A stretch of 64,000 nt of DNA from Streptomyces sp. NBC_00376 (GCF_036077095.1 NZ_CP107960.1:7006001-7070000); one strand, 5' to 3'; counted from the first letter of the stretch, positions 49,237 to 60,601 are shown. The notes: generated from the sequence alone by a model not told the origin. Program-made: numbers and translations.

Positions 49237-50429
49237 GCAACCAGGAACTCGCACAGCGCTGGAGCCACGCGCTGATGGACAACTACGGGACCCCGAAGCT
49301 GTCCCTGGTCCGCGGCGAGGGTGCCCGGGTGTGGGACGCCGACGGCACCGAGTACCTCGACTTCGTCGGCGGTATCGCGGTGAACGCGCTGGGGCACGCC
49401 CACCCCGCCGTCGTCGAGGCCGTCTCCACCCAGATCGCCTCCCTCGGCCATGTCTCCAATCTCTTCATCGCCGAGCCGCCCGTCCGTCTCGCCGAACGGC
49501 TGCTCCAGCTCTTCGGCCGGAGCGGCCGTGTCTACTTCGCCAACTCGGGCGCCGAGGCCAACGAGGCGGCCTTCAAGATCGGCCGGCTGACCGGGCGGAC
49601 CCACATGGTCGCCACCGACGGCGGCTTCCACGGCCGGACCATGGGCGCGCTCGCACTGACCGGCCAGCCCGCCAAGCGCGACCCGTTCCTCCCGCTGCCC
49701 GGTGACGTCACGCACGTCCCGTACGGGGACGCGGAGGCCCTGCGGGCCGCCGTCACCACCGACACCGCGCTGGTGATCATCGAGCCGATCCAGGGCGAGA
49801 ACGGTGTGGTCGTACCGCCCGCCGGGTATCTGGAGGCCGCCCGGGAGATCACCCGCGCCACCGGCACCCTGCTGGTGCTCGACGAGGTGCAGACCGGCAT
49901 CGGCCGCTGCGGCCAGTGGTTCGAGCACCAGGCCCACCAGGGCATCGAGCCCGATGTCGTCACCCTCGCCAAGGGCCTGGGCGGCGGACTGCCGATCGGC
50001 GCGACCGTGGCCTTCGGCCCGGCCGCCGAGCTGCTGAAGCCGGGCCAGCACGGCACGACGTTCGGCGGCAACCCGATCGCCTGCGCCGCCGGTCTCGCCG
50101 TCCTGGACACCCTGGCCGCCGACGGCGCCCTGGACCGGGTGAAGCGGCTCGGCGAGAAGATCCGGGACGGAGTGGAGGGTCTCGGCCACCCGCTGGTGTC
50201 CCACGTAAGGGGCTCCGGACTGCTGCTGGGTATCGTGCTCACCGAGCCGCTCGCGCCCCAGGTGCAGCAGGCGGCTCAGAGTGCCGGAATCCTGGTGAAC
50301 GTACCCGCCCCCGATGTTCTGCGGCTCATGCCGCCGCTGATCATCGGCGACGCGGAAGTGGACGCGTTGCTCCAGGCGCTGCCCGGCGCTCTCGACGCGG
50401 CACAAGGGGACGGACGATCCGGAGAATGA
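49233..50429 (+). CDS. argD: Acetylornithine aminotransferase
   Basis: 398 residues. Class III PLP aminotransferase: [25 protein letters not shown] lysine K247 ([12 protein letters not shown]) and [12 protein letters not shown]. Converts acetylglutamate semialdehyde to acetylornithine. ATGA coupled to argB. Confidence 0.96.
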   Translation: MSNQELAQRWSHALMDNYGTPKLSLVRGEGARVWDADGTEYLDFVGGIAVNALGHAHPAVVEAVSTQIASLGHVSNLFIAEPPVRLAERLLQLFGRSGRVYFANSGAEANEAAFKIGRLTGRTHMVATDGGFHGRTMGALALTGQPAKRDPFLPLPGDVTHVPYGDAEALRAAVTTDTALVIIEPIQGENGVVVPPAGYLEAAREITRATGTLLVLDEVQTGIGRCGQWFEHQAHQGIEPDVVTLAKGLGGGLPIGATVAFGPAAELLKPGQHGTTFGGNPIACAAGLAVLDTLAADGALDRVKRLGEKIRDGVEGLGHPLVSHVRGSGLLLGIVLTEPLAPQVQQAAQSAGILVNVPAPDVLRLMPPLIIGDAEVDALLQALPGALDAAQGDGRSGE

Positions 50430-50439
50430 GGCGACGACG

Positions 50440-50976
50440 ATGACCGAGGCGCAGGAATCCGAGTACGGCGGGCCGTCCGTGCCGCAGACCCGCACCGCAC
50501 GCCACCGCCGGATCGTGGACATCCTGAACCGGCAGCCGGTGCGCTCGCAGAGCCAGCTGGCCAAGCTCCTCGCCGACGACGGGCTGAGCGTCACCCAGGC
50601 GACGCTCTCCCGCGATCTGGACGAGCTGGGCGCGGTGAAGATCCGCAACACCGGCGGCGAGCTGATCTACGCGGTGCCGAGCGAGGGCGGATTCCGCACC
50701 CCGCAGGCGCCGTTGGGCGGGTCCGCGAAGGAGGAGCGGATGCGGCGGCTCTCCGCCGAACTGCTCATCTCCGCGGAGGCGTCGGCCAACCTCGTGGTGC
50801 TGCGCACCCCGCCGGGCGCGGCCCAGTTCCTCGCCTCGGCCATCGACCAGGCCGAACTGCACGACATCCTCGGCACCATCGCGGGTGACGACACCCTGAT
50901 GCTGATCAGCCGCGACCCGTCGGGCGGCCAGGCGCTCGCCGACCATCTGCTGCGACTGGCGCAGAACGAGCGCTGA
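50440..50976 (+). CDS. argR: Arginine repressor
   Basis: 178 residues. Winged HTH (about residues 20-90: [20 protein letters not shown], then [15 protein letters not shown]) and C-terminal oligomerisation/arginine-binding domain ([32 protein letters not shown]). Hexamer that binds the ARG boxes before argC and argH. 10 nt after argD. Confidence 0.95.
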   Translation: MTEAQESEYGGPSVPQTRTARHRRIVDILNRQPVRSQSQLAKLLADDGLSVTQATLSRDLDELGAVKIRNTGGELIYAVPSEGGFRTPQAPLGGSAKEERMRRLSAELLISAEASANLVVLRTPPGAAQFLASAIDQAELHDILGTIAGDDTLMLISRDPSGGQALADHLLRLAQNER

Positions 50977-51000
50977 GCGCACCGGTGTTGCCGGGCCGCG

Positions 51001-51702
51001 TCAGTAGCGGGTGATCGCGGTCGGGCCCGAGCCGGTCCCGATCGCGATGTGCGGACGGCGGGCCGGGTTCACCCAGTCGAGGATCCGGTCCATCGCGGCC
51101 GCCGGTACGGAGACGCAACCGGCGGTCGCGCCACGCCCGTTGACGTGGAGGAAGATCCCCGCGCCGCGACCCCGAACCGGCCGTTCGTAGTTGAACCCGA
51201 TGACGAGCGCGCGGGCGTACTGCGTCGGGTACGCCATCAGATGCTCCGCCTCGTCCGCCCGGCAGTCCGCGGGCCGTGGCTCCACCCAGCGGTTGTAGTC
51301 CCGCGCCGCGTTGTCCTGGCACCACCACGACCGGTCGTTGACCCGGCGGTAGGGATGGACGGTGCCGGCCGGTGCGGGCTTGATACCGAAGGCGTACGGC
51401 AGGTCGTACAGGCCGGTGGGGGTGGTGTTCGTGCCCTGCTTGCGCGACGCCCCCTCGGCCAGGCCCTCGGCACCGAAGCGGGCCGGCGTGGACCCGCCCT
51501 TCACCCAGGTGCCCCGGCGCAGGTTCCACCAGGTCACGGTGCCCGTGGTGGAGCCCTTGGCCGGGGCCTCGGCCGTGATCAGCTGGGTGCCGCCGCCGGT
51601 GTCGGCCATCAGGTGCGGGAGCGGCGGGGCGGCGGCGGGCCGGGCCGCGACGGAGCCCGCCAGTGCGAGCAGTACCGAGAGGGTCACCAGGGATCTGCGC
51701 AT
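51001..51702 (-). CDS. Secreted L,D-transpeptidase family protein
   Basis: 233 residues. N-terminal signal peptide (about 1-25), then a YkuD-like domain with catalytic signature FLHVNGRGATAGCVSVP (His and Cys). It should act on cell-wall peptide stems outside the membrane. ATG 51702 begins the signal peptide. Convergent with argR; inserted with the next gene between argR and argH. Confidence 0.85.
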   Translation of the reverse strand: MRRSLVTLSVLLALAGSVAARPAAAPPLPHLMADTGGGTQLITAEAPAKGSTTGTVTWWNLRRGTWVKGGSTPARFGAEGLAEGASRKQGTNTTPTGLYDLPYAFGIKPAPAGTVHPYRRVNDRSWWCQDNAARDYNRWVEPRPADCRADEAEHLMAYPTQYARALVIGFNYERPVRGRGAGIFLHVNGRGATAGCVSVPAAAMDRILDWVNPARRPHIAIGTGSGPTAITRY

Positions 51703-51757
51703 GCCCGGACGGTAGACCCTCCGACCGGGCGCCACCCGCGGATCTGCTCCGTACGGC

Positions 51758-52357
51758 TCAATCGCGCCCCGTCCGCGGCATGGCCGGCAGCGGGAGCGGC
51801 AGCCCCGGGAGCCCGTCGATGCTCGACGCGATGTGCTCCTTCTTCTCGAAGTAGGCGCTGAGCGAGGCGTCGTCCTCCCGGGCGAAGCGCTTGGCGTGCA
51901 GCGGCCGGTCCTCGTCGTACGACATGAACGGCACCGCGTAGCCGCAGCTGTCCCGGATCAGTTCGGCCCGCACCACGATGACGGCGCGCAGCCCGTGGAG
52001 GCCGGGGTCCACGTCCGGGAAGTGGGTGAGCAGTGTGCCGAACCGGGGATCGTCCCGGAAGACCGGCTCACCGCGGCCGTGCACCCGCACGATGCTCGGC
52101 GGCCCCTGGAAGGCGCACCACATCAGCGTTATGCGGCCGTTCTCGCGGAGGTGGGCGACGGTCTCGGCATTGCTGCCCGCGAAGTCCAGATAGGCCAGGG
52201 TCAGCTCGTCGATCACGGCGAACGAACCGCTGACGCCCTTGGGGGAGAGGTTGACCGTGCCCTCTCCGTCCAGGGGCGCCGTCGCCGTGAAGAAGATGTG
52301 CTGCTCCTCGATGAAGGTCCTGAGCCGTCCATCGATGCGTTCATATGTTTTCCCCAT
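51758..52357 (-). CDS. Pyridoxamine-5'-phosphate oxidase-like flavin protein
   Basis: 199 residues. Split-barrel flavin-binding fold: IFFTATAPLDGEGTVNLSPK, AYLDFAGSNAETVAHLRENG, RITLMWCAFQG. Likely F420- or FMN-dependent reductase; substrate unknown. ATG 52357 fits the family start; ATG 52366 is an alternative. Divergent from argH. Confidence 0.83.
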   Translation of the reverse strand: MGKTYERIDGRLRTFIEEQHIFFTATAPLDGEGTVNLSPKGVSGSFAVIDELTLAYLDFAGSNAETVAHLRENGRITLMWCAFQGPPSIVRVHGRGEPVFRDDPRFGTLLTHFPDVDPGLHGLRAVIVVRAELIRDSCGYAVPFMSYDEDRPLHAKRFAREDDASLSAYFEKKEHIASSIDGLPGLPLPLPAMPRTGRD

Positions 52358-52457
52358 GGCCGTCATTGTCGTCGCCGACTCCGGTGCCGACGAGGTGATT
52401 TCGACTCGTGGAACGCCCGGGTGCCCGGCGGGCCGGTAGGGGAGCGGGCGCATATCT

Positions 52458-52494
52458 TTGACAAAACATACGGAGGTCTGCATAGTTATACCCA
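52458..52494 (+). promoter_or_regulatory. argH promoter with ARG box
   Basis: TTGACA (52458-52463) - 17 bp - CATAGT (52481-52486). The -10 lies inside TCTGCATAGTTATACCCA (52477-52494), which matches the ARG consensus at nearly all fixed positions. The gene start is about 130 nt further, with a CCGCCTC / GAGGCGG leader hairpin (about 52552-52583). Confidence 0.8.
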
Positions 52495-52544
52495 TCACTC
52501 GGGCGGCACGGCGGCGAAGCGTGACCTCGCCCGACCCCCAGTAG

Positions 52545-54056
<1,512 letters not shown>

Positions 54057-54072
54057 CCGCGCCGAGGGCGGC

Positions 54073-54116
54073 ACCGGAAGGCGGGGAGCGCACGTGCGCT
54101 CCCCGCCTTCCGGTTT
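54073..54116 (+). terminator. Terminator after argH, perfect 42-bp palindrome
   Basis: The arms 54073-54093 and 54094-54114 are exact complements over 21 bp with no unpaired base, followed by TTT. Confidence 0.85.
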
Positions 54117-54170
54117 CCGTGCGCTGGGTTACGTTGACGGGGAGCGCACCGACCGAGGAGGAGCCCCACG

Positions 54171-55142
54171 ATGCCTTTCGCCCGGCTGGCCACAGCGACG
54201 ACTCCGACCGCCCACATCGGGCTCGGCCTGGCGGCGGTCGGCAGGCCCGGCTACATCAATCTCCACCGCGACCGCGATCTGCCCGACGACCGCAGCGTCG
54301 AGGCGATGCGCGCACGTACCCACGAGCTGCTCGACGCCGCCTACGCCCAGGGCGTCCGCTACTTCGACGCGGCCCGCTCCTACGGTCGCTCGGAAGAGTT
54401 CCTGGCCCAGTGGCTGACGGCCCACCCCGAGGTGGACGATGTCGTCATCGGCAGCAAGTGGGGCTACACCTACACGGCCGACTGGAGCGTCGACGCCGAG
54501 GCGCACGAGGTCAAGGACCACAGCCTCGCCACCTTCCTGCGCCAGCGGGCCGAGACCGACGCGCTGCTCGGCGACCGCCTCGACCTCTACCAGGTCCACT
54601 CGGTCACCGCCGACAGCCCGGCCCTCACCGACAAGGAACTGCACGCCCGGCTGGCCGCGCTCGCCGCCGAGGGCGTCAGCGTCGGCCTCTCCACCAGCGG
54701 GCCCGCCCAGGCGGACGCGATCCGGGCCGCCCTCACCGTCACCGTGGACGGCGAGCCGCTCTTCCGTACGGTCCAGGCCACCTACAACGCCCTGGAGACC
54801 TCGGCCGGGACGGCGCTCGCCGAGGCCCATGCGGCCGGACTCACCGTGATCGTCAAGGAGGGCATGGCCAACGGGCGGCTCGCCGGGACGGAGGCCCCAG
54901 CCGTGGTCCGGGAGATCGCCGCCGACGCCGGTCTCGGCAGCGACGCGGTCGCCCTGGCCCTGGTGCTGCACCAGCCCTGGGCCGGGGTGGTGCTCTCCGG
55001 TGCGGCGACCGTCGGCCAGCTCGCCGGGAACCTGCACGCGGCCGTCGTCGATCTCGACGAGGAGCGGCGCGCCCGGCTGGACGCGCTGGTGGAGGAGCCC
55101 GAGGCGTACTGGCGGCACCGCGCCGGGCTGCGCTGGAGCTGA
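54171..55142 (+). CDS. Aldo/keto reductase
   Basis: 323 residues. Catalytic tetrad visible: Asp and Tyr in YFDAARSYGRSEE, Lys in VIGSKWGYT, His in DLYQVHSV. NADPH-binding end AGVVLSGAATVGQL. Substrate unknown. ATG 54171 after GAGGAGG-type SD (GAGGAGG about 10 nt upstream). Confidence 0.92.
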   Translation: MPFARLATATTPTAHIGLGLAAVGRPGYINLHRDRDLPDDRSVEAMRARTHELLDAAYAQGVRYFDAARSYGRSEEFLAQWLTAHPEVDDVVIGSKWGYTYTADWSVDAEAHEVKDHSLATFLRQRAETDALLGDRLDLYQVHSVTADSPALTDKELHARLAALAAEGVSVGLSTSGPAQADAIRAALTVTVDGEPLFRTVQATYNALETSAGTALAEAHAAGLTVIVKEGMANGRLAGTEAPAVVREIAADAGLGSDAVALALVLHQPWAGVVLSGAATVGQLAGNLHAAVVDLDEERRARLDALVEEPEAYWRHRAGLRWS

Positions 55143-55284
55143 CCGGAGCCGGTCCGGGCGGACCGCGGACGGGGTCCGGCTCCGGTCCGCCGGGCAGGCC
55201 CGGGGAGTCGGCGCGGGCCGTCCGTCACATCGACGGGGTTCCGTCCGTCAGTGCTGTGACGGAACACGACGGAGGAATGTGGCT

Positions 55285-56199
55285 GTGGACGGAAACGAGT
55301 TCCTGGCGGAGCGGTTCGAGGAGAACCGGGGCCGGCTGAAGGCCGTGGCCTACCGGATGCTCGGTTCGACGAGCGAGGCGGAGGACGCCGTCCAGGAGGC
55401 GTGGATCCGGCTCAGCCGTTCGGACGGCCGGGGGATCGACAATCTGGGCGGCTGGCTGACGACGGTCGTCGGGCGGGTGTGCCTGGACCTGCTCCGCTCC
55501 CGCCGCTCCCGCCGTGAGGAACCCCTCGGCACCGGGGCGCCCGAGGAGCCGACCCCCGGCCCGGACCTCGGCGACCGGCCGGGGACCGACCCCGAGCAGC
55601 AGGCGCTGATGGCCGACTCGGTCGGTCTCGCGATGCTCGTGGTGCTCGAAACGCTCGACCCCGCCGAGCGGCTGGCCTTCGTGCTGCACGACATGTTCGC
55701 CGTGCCGTTCGACGAGATCGCCGGTGTCGTGGACCGCACCCCGGCCGCGGCCCGGCAGCTCGCCAGCCGGGCGCGGCGCCGGGTGCAGGGCGCGGAGCCG
55801 GTGCCGGACCCGGATCTCGCCCGCAAGCGCGAGGTCGTCAACGCCTTCCTGGCCGCCGCCCGTGACGGTGAATTCGAAGCCCTCCTGGCCGTGCTCGATC
55901 CGGACGTGGTGGTGCGGTCCGACATCGGCGCCGGCACTGCCGGTGCGCCGGGCCTGGTACGGGGTGCCGCGGCCGTGGCCCGTCAGGCGATGATGTTCGC
56001 GCCGTTCGCGCGATCCTCGCAGCGGGCACTGGTCGACGGGGAACCGGCCGTCATCGCGACGCGCGAGGGCCACCGGTTCTCGGTCATGATCTTCACGGTC
56101 GCCCGGGGCAGGATCGTCGAGATGTCCGTGATCACCGATCCGGCCCGCCTCCCCGGCCTCGATCTGACGGTCCTCCCGGAGGCCACCCCTCCTCATTGA
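55285..56199 (+). CDS. SigJ-like ECF RNA polymerase sigma factor with SnoaL-like C-terminus
   Basis: 304 residues. Sigma region 2 (FEENRGRLKAVAYRMLGSTS, then EAEDAVQEAWIRL), region 4 (LDPAERLAFVLHDMFAVPFD, EIAGVVDRTPAAARQLASRA) and a C-terminal SnoaL-like domain (about 190-300) that usually tunes activity in the ECF41/SigJ group. No anti-sigma gene is adjacent. GTG 55285 gives a 9-nt spacing to GGAGG; GTG 55279 is too close. Confidence 0.9.
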   Translation: MDGNEFLAERFEENRGRLKAVAYRMLGSTSEAEDAVQEAWIRLSRSDGRGIDNLGGWLTTVVGRVCLDLLRSRRSRREEPLGTGAPEEPTPGPDLGDRPGTDPEQQALMADSVGLAMLVVLETLDPAERLAFVLHDMFAVPFDEIAGVVDRTPAAARQLASRARRRVQGAEPVPDPDLARKREVVNAFLAAARDGEFEALLAVLDPDVVVRSDIGAGTAGAPGLVRGAAAVARQAMMFAPFARSSQRALVDGEPAVIATREGHRFSVMIFTVARGRIVEMSVITDPARLPGLDLTVLPEATPPH

Positions 56200-56227
56200 G
56201 ACAATTGTGTCTCATGTGGTCTATAAT
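56197..56227 (+). promoter_or_regulatory. Promoter and operator of the TetR-MFS operon
   Basis: TGAGACA-ATTG-TGTCTCA (56197-56214) is a perfect 7-bp inverted repeat that starts at the stop codon of the sigma gene. TATAAT (56222-56227) is a perfect -10, with GAGACA (56198-56203) 18 bp upstream as -35; a further half-site TTGTCTCA precedes the ATG. Transcription would begin at the ATG (56234). Confidence 0.75.
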
Positions 56228-56233
56228 TGTCTC

Positions 56234-56785
56234 ATGAGTCTCGATCGTGAACAGGTACTGCGCAGCGCCGCCGCCCTGCTGACCCGCAAGTCGACCGCCA
56301 CCATGGACGAGGTCGCCAAGGCCGCAGGCATCGGCCGCGCCACCCTGCACCGGCACTTCGCCGGACGGGACGCACTGGTCAAGGCGCTGGAGAGCCTGGG
56401 CATCCAGGAGTTCGAAGCGGCTCTCGACGCCGCCGCCCTCGACGAGGGCGCCGCGCCGGAGGCGCTGCGCCGCCTGGTCGCGGCCGTCGAGCCGAGCGCG
56501 GGACTGCTCTCCTTCCTCGTCACCGAGAACCAGCTCTTCGAGGGCGCAGAGGTGAACGAGGGCTGGAACCGGCTCGACGCCCGGGTCTCCGCCCTGTTCA
56601 GACGGGGCCAGGAGCGCGGCGAATTCCGCATCGATCTCACCCCCGCCTGGCTGACCGAGGCCCTCTACGGACTCATCTCCAGCGGCGCCTGGGCGGTCCA
56701 GGACGGCCGGGTCGCGAGCCAGGACTTCCAGTACATGATCGTCGAGTTGCTGCTCGGCGGCGCACGCCGGAGCGTGGAGCAATGA
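56234..56785 (+). CDS. TetR family repressor of the adjacent MFS pump
   Basis: 183 residues. HTH at about 10-50 (DEVAKAAGIGRATLHRHFAG) and helical ligand domain. ATG 56234 lies at leaderless spacing from a perfect TATAAT box. Its stop overlaps the start of the MFS gene (ATGA), so the two form an operon that represses itself. Confidence 0.92.
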   Translation: MSLDREQVLRSAAALLTRKSTATMDEVAKAAGIGRATLHRHFAGRDALVKALESLGIQEFEAALDAAALDEGAAPEALRRLVAAVEPSAGLLSFLVTENQLFEGAEVNEGWNRLDARVSALFRRGQERGEFRIDLTPAWLTEALYGLISSGAWAVQDGRVASQDFQYMIVELLLGGARRSVEQ

Positions 56786-58326
56786 GCCGTATCGAACAGC
56801 GCGTGGCATCCCCGGACGAACTGCACCGTCCCGGGCGGTGGATCGCGCTGTCCGTGCTCGTCCTCGCCGTGCTGCTCGTGGCGATCGATGCCACCGTCCT
56901 GGGCCTCGCGACCCCGTTCCTCACCGAGGACCTCGAACCGACCGGCACCCAGCTGCTGTGGATCGGCGACGTCTACTCCTTCGTCATCGCCGGCCTGCTG
57001 GTCTCGATGGGCAGCCTCGGCGACCGCATCGGCCGCAAGAAGCTGCTGCTGTGCGGTGCGACGGCGTTCGGCGCGGTCTCCGTGCTCAACGCCTACGCGC
57101 ACACCCCCGAGATGATGATCCTGGCGCGGGCGCTGCTCGGTGTCGCGGGCGCCACCCTGATGCCGTCCACCCTCGCCCTGATCCGGAACCTCTTCCACGA
57201 CCCGCGCGAGCGCAGCCTCGCCATCGGGATCTGGGGAGCGATGGCCTCCGCCGGGGCGGCAGTCGGCCCGGTGGTCGGCGGACTGCTGCTGGAGCACTTC
57301 TGGTGGGGCTCGGTCTTCCTGATCAACCTGCCGGTCATGGCGGTCCTCGTGGTCGTCGGCGCGAAGATGATCCCCGAGTCCAGGAACCCGGCCCCGGGCC
57401 CCTGGGACCTGGCCAGCGTCGCGCTCTCCTTCATCGGCATGATCGGCGTCGTGTACGCCATCAAGGAACTGGCGGCACACGGCCCGAGCACGGGGACCAT
57501 CGCCGCGGGCATCGGTGGCGCGGCGGCACTCTGCTGGTTCGTACGCAGGCAGCTCACGCTCCCGGCGCCCCTGCTGGACATGCGGCTCTTCCACCACCGG
57601 GGCTTCTCCGCCGCCGTCCTCGCCGACCTGCTGACCATCCTCGGCCTGTCCGGACTGGTCTTCTTCCTCTCCCAGTTCCTCCAACTGGTGCAGGGGCGCG
57701 GGCCGCTGGAGGCCGGTCTCGCCGAACTGCCCGCGGCCGTCGGCGCGGTCGTCGCCGGTCTGATCGCGGGCCGGGCGGCCCGCCGCTTCTCGGTACGTTC
57801 GGTGGTGAGCGGCGGCCTCGCGGCGATCGGCCTGGCCCTCGCCGCGGTCACCCTGATCCACAAGGAGACCTCCTACCCGCTGATCGGGGCGGTGCTGCTC
57901 GTCGTCGGCGTGGGCGCGGGCTTCGCCTTCACCGTCACCTCCGACGTGATCCTCTCCAGCGTCCCCAAGGAGCAGGCGGGTTCCGCCGGCGCGGTCTCCG
58001 AGACGGCCTACGAACTCGGCGCGGCCCTCGGCATCGCCCTGCTCGGCTCCATCGTCACCGGCGTCTACCAGGAGTTCGGCACACCCCCGGGCGTCCCGTC
58101 GGGCCCCGCGGCGGCGGCCCACGAATCGCTCGGCGGAGCCGTCGAGGCGGCCCACGGACTGCCGGCCCAGCAGGGACAGGCACTGGTCTCCGCGGCGCAG
58201 GAGTCGTTCGTCCAGGGACTGGGCCTCGCCGCGGGCGTCGGCGCGGTGGTCCTGCTGGCGACGGCCGTGGCCGCCTGGTTCCTGTTGCGCGGTCAGAAGC
58301 TGGAGGACGGCATCGTGCACCAGTAG
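56782..58326 (+). CDS. MFS efflux pump, DHA2 (QacA/SmvA-like) family
   Basis: 514 residues, 14 transmembrane helices. Motif A GSLGDRIGRKKLLL, motif C GVLLLEHFWWGSVFLINLPV-like region AAVGPVVGGLLL. Drug or quaternary-ammonium exporter by proton antiport. Translationally coupled to the TetR gene. Confidence 0.92.
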   Translation: MSRIEQRVASPDELHRPGRWIALSVLVLAVLLVAIDATVLGLATPFLTEDLEPTGTQLLWIGDVYSFVIAGLLVSMGSLGDRIGRKKLLLCGATAFGAVSVLNAYAHTPEMMILARALLGVAGATLMPSTLALIRNLFHDPRERSLAIGIWGAMASAGAAVGPVVGGLLLEHFWWGSVFLINLPVMAVLVVVGAKMIPESRNPAPGPWDLASVALSFIGMIGVVYAIKELAAHGPSTGTIAAGIGGAAALCWFVRRQLTLPAPLLDMRLFHHRGFSAAVLADLLTILGLSGLVFFLSQFLQLVQGRGPLEAGLAELPAAVGAVVAGLIAGRAARRFSVRSVVSGGLAAIGLALAAVTLIHKETSYPLIGAVLLVVGVGAGFAFTVTSDVILSSVPKEQAGSAGAVSETAYELGAALGIALLGSIVTGVYQEFGTPPGVPSGPAAAAHESLGGAVEAAHGLPAQQGQALVSAAQESFVQGLGLAAGVGAVVLLATAVAAWFLLRGQKLEDGIVHQ

Positions 58327-58346
58327 CCGCCCCGGCCCGGACACGC

Positions 58347-58389
58347 GGAAGGGCCCGTACCACCGGGAAACCGGGGTACGGGCCCTTCC
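58347..58389. terminator. Bidirectional terminator
   Basis: GGAAGGGCCCGTACC (58347-58361) and GGTACGGGCCCTTCC (58375-58389), 15-bp perfect stem with an inner CCGG-GAAA-CCGG, between convergent MFS and plsC genes. Confidence 0.85.
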
Positions 58390-58422
58390 GCACGTCCTGC
58401 CGTCGGCGCTTCGCGCCTCAGC

Positions 58423-59094
58423 TCACGCGGCCTTGGCCTTCGTGGCGTACATGTCGACGTACTCCTGACCGGACAGCCGCATCACCTCGGCCATCACGGA
58501 GTCGGTCACCGCCCGCAGCACATAGCGGTCGCGGTCCATGCCCTCGTACCGGGAGAACTCCATCGGCTCACCGAAACGGACCGTCACCTTGCCGGGACGC
58601 GGCAGGCCGGCCCCGCCGGGCTGGAGCTTGTCCGTGCCGATCATCGCGAACGGCACCACCGGCGCGCCCGTCATCAGCGTCAGCCGCGCGATGCCCGTAC
58701 GGCCCCGGTACAGGCGGCCGTCGGGGGAGCGGGTGCCCTCGGGGTAGATGGCGAACGCCTTGCCCTCCTCCAGCACCCGACGGCCCGTCATCAGCGCCGC
58801 GACACCGCCGCGCCCGCCGTCCCGGTCCACCGGGATCATGCCGCAGCCGGTGAAGAACCAGGCCATCGCCCGGCCCTTGAGCCCCTTGCCCGTCACGTAC
58901 TCGTCCTTGCCGATGTAGAACACCGGCCGGTCGCAGCAGATCGGCATGATCATCGAATCGATGAACGTCAGATGGTTGCCCGCGAGGATCACCGGACCGT
59001 CCCCGGGAATGTTCTCCACACCTTCCACCTGGGGGCGGAACATCAGGCGCAAGATCGGTCCGAGCACTGCCTTGATGAGTGCGTGTCGGGACAA
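58423..59094 (-). CDS. 1-acyl-sn-glycerol-3-phosphate acyltransferase (PlsC family), TTG start
   Basis: 223 residues. HX4D catalytic motif NHLTFID (H41, D46), the YPEGTRSPDG motif (E119 to S123) and a C-terminal GAPVVPFAMIG segment. Adds the second acyl chain in phospholipid synthesis at the membrane. The TTG at 59094, read from GGAGG five nt upstream, is the only start with an SD; the next in-frame ATG is at residue 18, inside the first helix. Confidence 0.9.
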   Translation of the reverse strand: MSRHALIKAVLGPILRLMFRPQVEGVENIPGDGPVILAGNHLTFIDSMIMPICCDRPVFYIGKDEYVTGKGLKGRAMAWFFTGCGMIPVDRDGGRGGVAALMTGRRVLEEGKAFAIYPEGTRSPDGRLYRGRTGIARLTLMTGAPVVPFAMIGTDKLQPGGAGLPRPGKVTVRFGEPMEFSRYEGMDRDRYVLRAVTDSVMAEVMRLSGQEYVDMYATKAKAA

Positions 59095-59328
59095 CGGTTC
59101 CTCCGGTGTAGTGGCCGGGCCGGCCGAGGTGCGGGATCGTGACGGTCCATGCAGGTGAGGACGATACTCGCGGCCGCTCACAGATCGCACATCGGGTTCA
59201 CGGAACGGATACGTGGTGTTGACGTGAGTTTCCGCCATGTTCGTCCAGGGGCTGCCTCCACGACGGTACTGCTGCTTACGCTCGGGCCCCGTCCGACAGG
59301 TACCGGACATCACACGCGAGGAGCATTC

Positions 59329-60507
59329 ATGACTGAGCGCGCGCAGGCCGGTCCCGGCCGCAGAACCATGCTGGGAGCGGGAGCCGCCGTACTGGGCACC
59401 GCCGCCCTCGGACTGGCCGGCGGCCCGGCCGACGCCGCGGGCAGCACCGCGGGGGATGTCTCCGAACGGCACGGCGGCCACGGCTTCCGCCTCGACCTGC
59501 CGGTGCCCACCGTCATCGGGCACCGCGGCACCAGCGGCTACCGGCCCGAACACACCCTCGGCTCCTACCAGCTGGCCCTGGACATGGGCGCGCACATAGT
59601 CGAGCAGGACCTGGTTCCGACCCGCGACGGTCATCTCGTATGCCGCCACGAGAACGACATCACCGCCACCACCGATGTCGCCGACCATCCCGAGTTCGCG
59701 AGCCGCAGGACCACCAAGAAGGTCGACGGCGTCTCCCTCACCGGCTGGTTCACCGAGGACTTCACCCTCGCCGAACTCAAGACGCTGCGGGCCAAGGAGC
59801 GCATCCCCGGCACCCGTCAGAAGAACACGCTCTACGACGGCCGCTGGGAGATCCCCACCTTCGAGGAGGTGCTCCGGTGGGCCGACCGCGAGGGCCGCAG
59901 GCGCGGAAAGCCCGTCTGGCTGTACGTCGAGACCAAGCACCCCACCTACTTCCGGGGCCTCGGTCTCGGTCTGGAGGAGCCGCTCGCCAAGCTGCTGCGC
60001 CGCTACGACCGGCACCGCCGGCAGTCGCCGCTCATCCTCCAGTCCTTCGAGCCCGGCAGCATCCAGCGGCTGGCCCGGCTCGTCGCGACCCCGCGCGTCG
60101 TACTGCTCTCCGGCGCGGGCGAGCGCCCCTGGGACTTCGTGACGTCCGGTGACCCGCGCACCGTCGCGGACCTGGTGAAGCCCGAGGGGTTGAAGTGGAT
60201 GGCCTCCTTCGCCCAGGGCATCGGCCCCACCCTGGACCTGGTCATCCCCAAGGACGCCTCGGGGCGGCTCACCGCACCGACCACCCTGGTGAAGGACGCG
60301 CACGCGCAGGGCCTGGTCCTGCACCCCTACACCATGCGCAACGAGAACAGCTTCCTGCCCGCCGACTTCCGGCGCGGCACGGACCCCACGGCCTACGGCG
60401 ACGCGTTCGGCGCGTTCCGGACGTACTTCGCGACGGGCATCGACGGAATCTTCTCCGACAACCCGGACACCGCCCTCCTCGCCGCTGCGGACCACAACGC
60501 GAAGTGA
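59329..60507 (+). CDS. Tat-exported glycerophosphodiester phosphodiesterase
   Basis: 392 residues. Twin-arginine signal (GRRTMLGAGAAVLG, residues 10-23). GDPD barrel with HRGTSGYRPEHT (H65-R66, E74) and EQDLVPTRDGHLVCRHE metal residues. Releases glycerol-3-phosphate from lipid head groups outside the cell for phosphate or glycerol use. ATG 59329 after GAGGAG. Confidence 0.93.
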   Translation: MTERAQAGPGRRTMLGAGAAVLGTAALGLAGGPADAAGSTAGDVSERHGGHGFRLDLPVPTVIGHRGTSGYRPEHTLGSYQLALDMGAHIVEQDLVPTRDGHLVCRHENDITATTDVADHPEFASRRTTKKVDGVSLTGWFTEDFTLAELKTLRAKERIPGTRQKNTLYDGRWEIPTFEEVLRWADREGRRRGKPVWLYVETKHPTYFRGLGLGLEEPLAKLLRRYDRHRRQSPLILQSFEPGSIQRLARLVATPRVVLLSGAGERPWDFVTSGDPRTVADLVKPEGLKWMASFAQGIGPTLDLVIPKDASGRLTAPTTLVKDAHAQGLVLHPYTMRNENSFLPADFRRGTDPTAYGDAFGAFRTYFATGIDGIFSDNPDTALLAAADHNAK

Positions 60508-60601
60508 CCACCGCGTCAGCACCCGGCCGGGGCGTGCCCCGGTCGGGTGGTGCCCGCCAGGTACGGCAACCGGCCGCCGCCGCGGGCGCGTCGGCCGGGG
60601 C

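Noticed and set aside
54073..54114. 42-bp perfect palindrome as a recombination or attachment site
   Set aside because: It lies just after the argH stop, is followed by T residues and resembles the other terminators in the window; no integrase is nearby.
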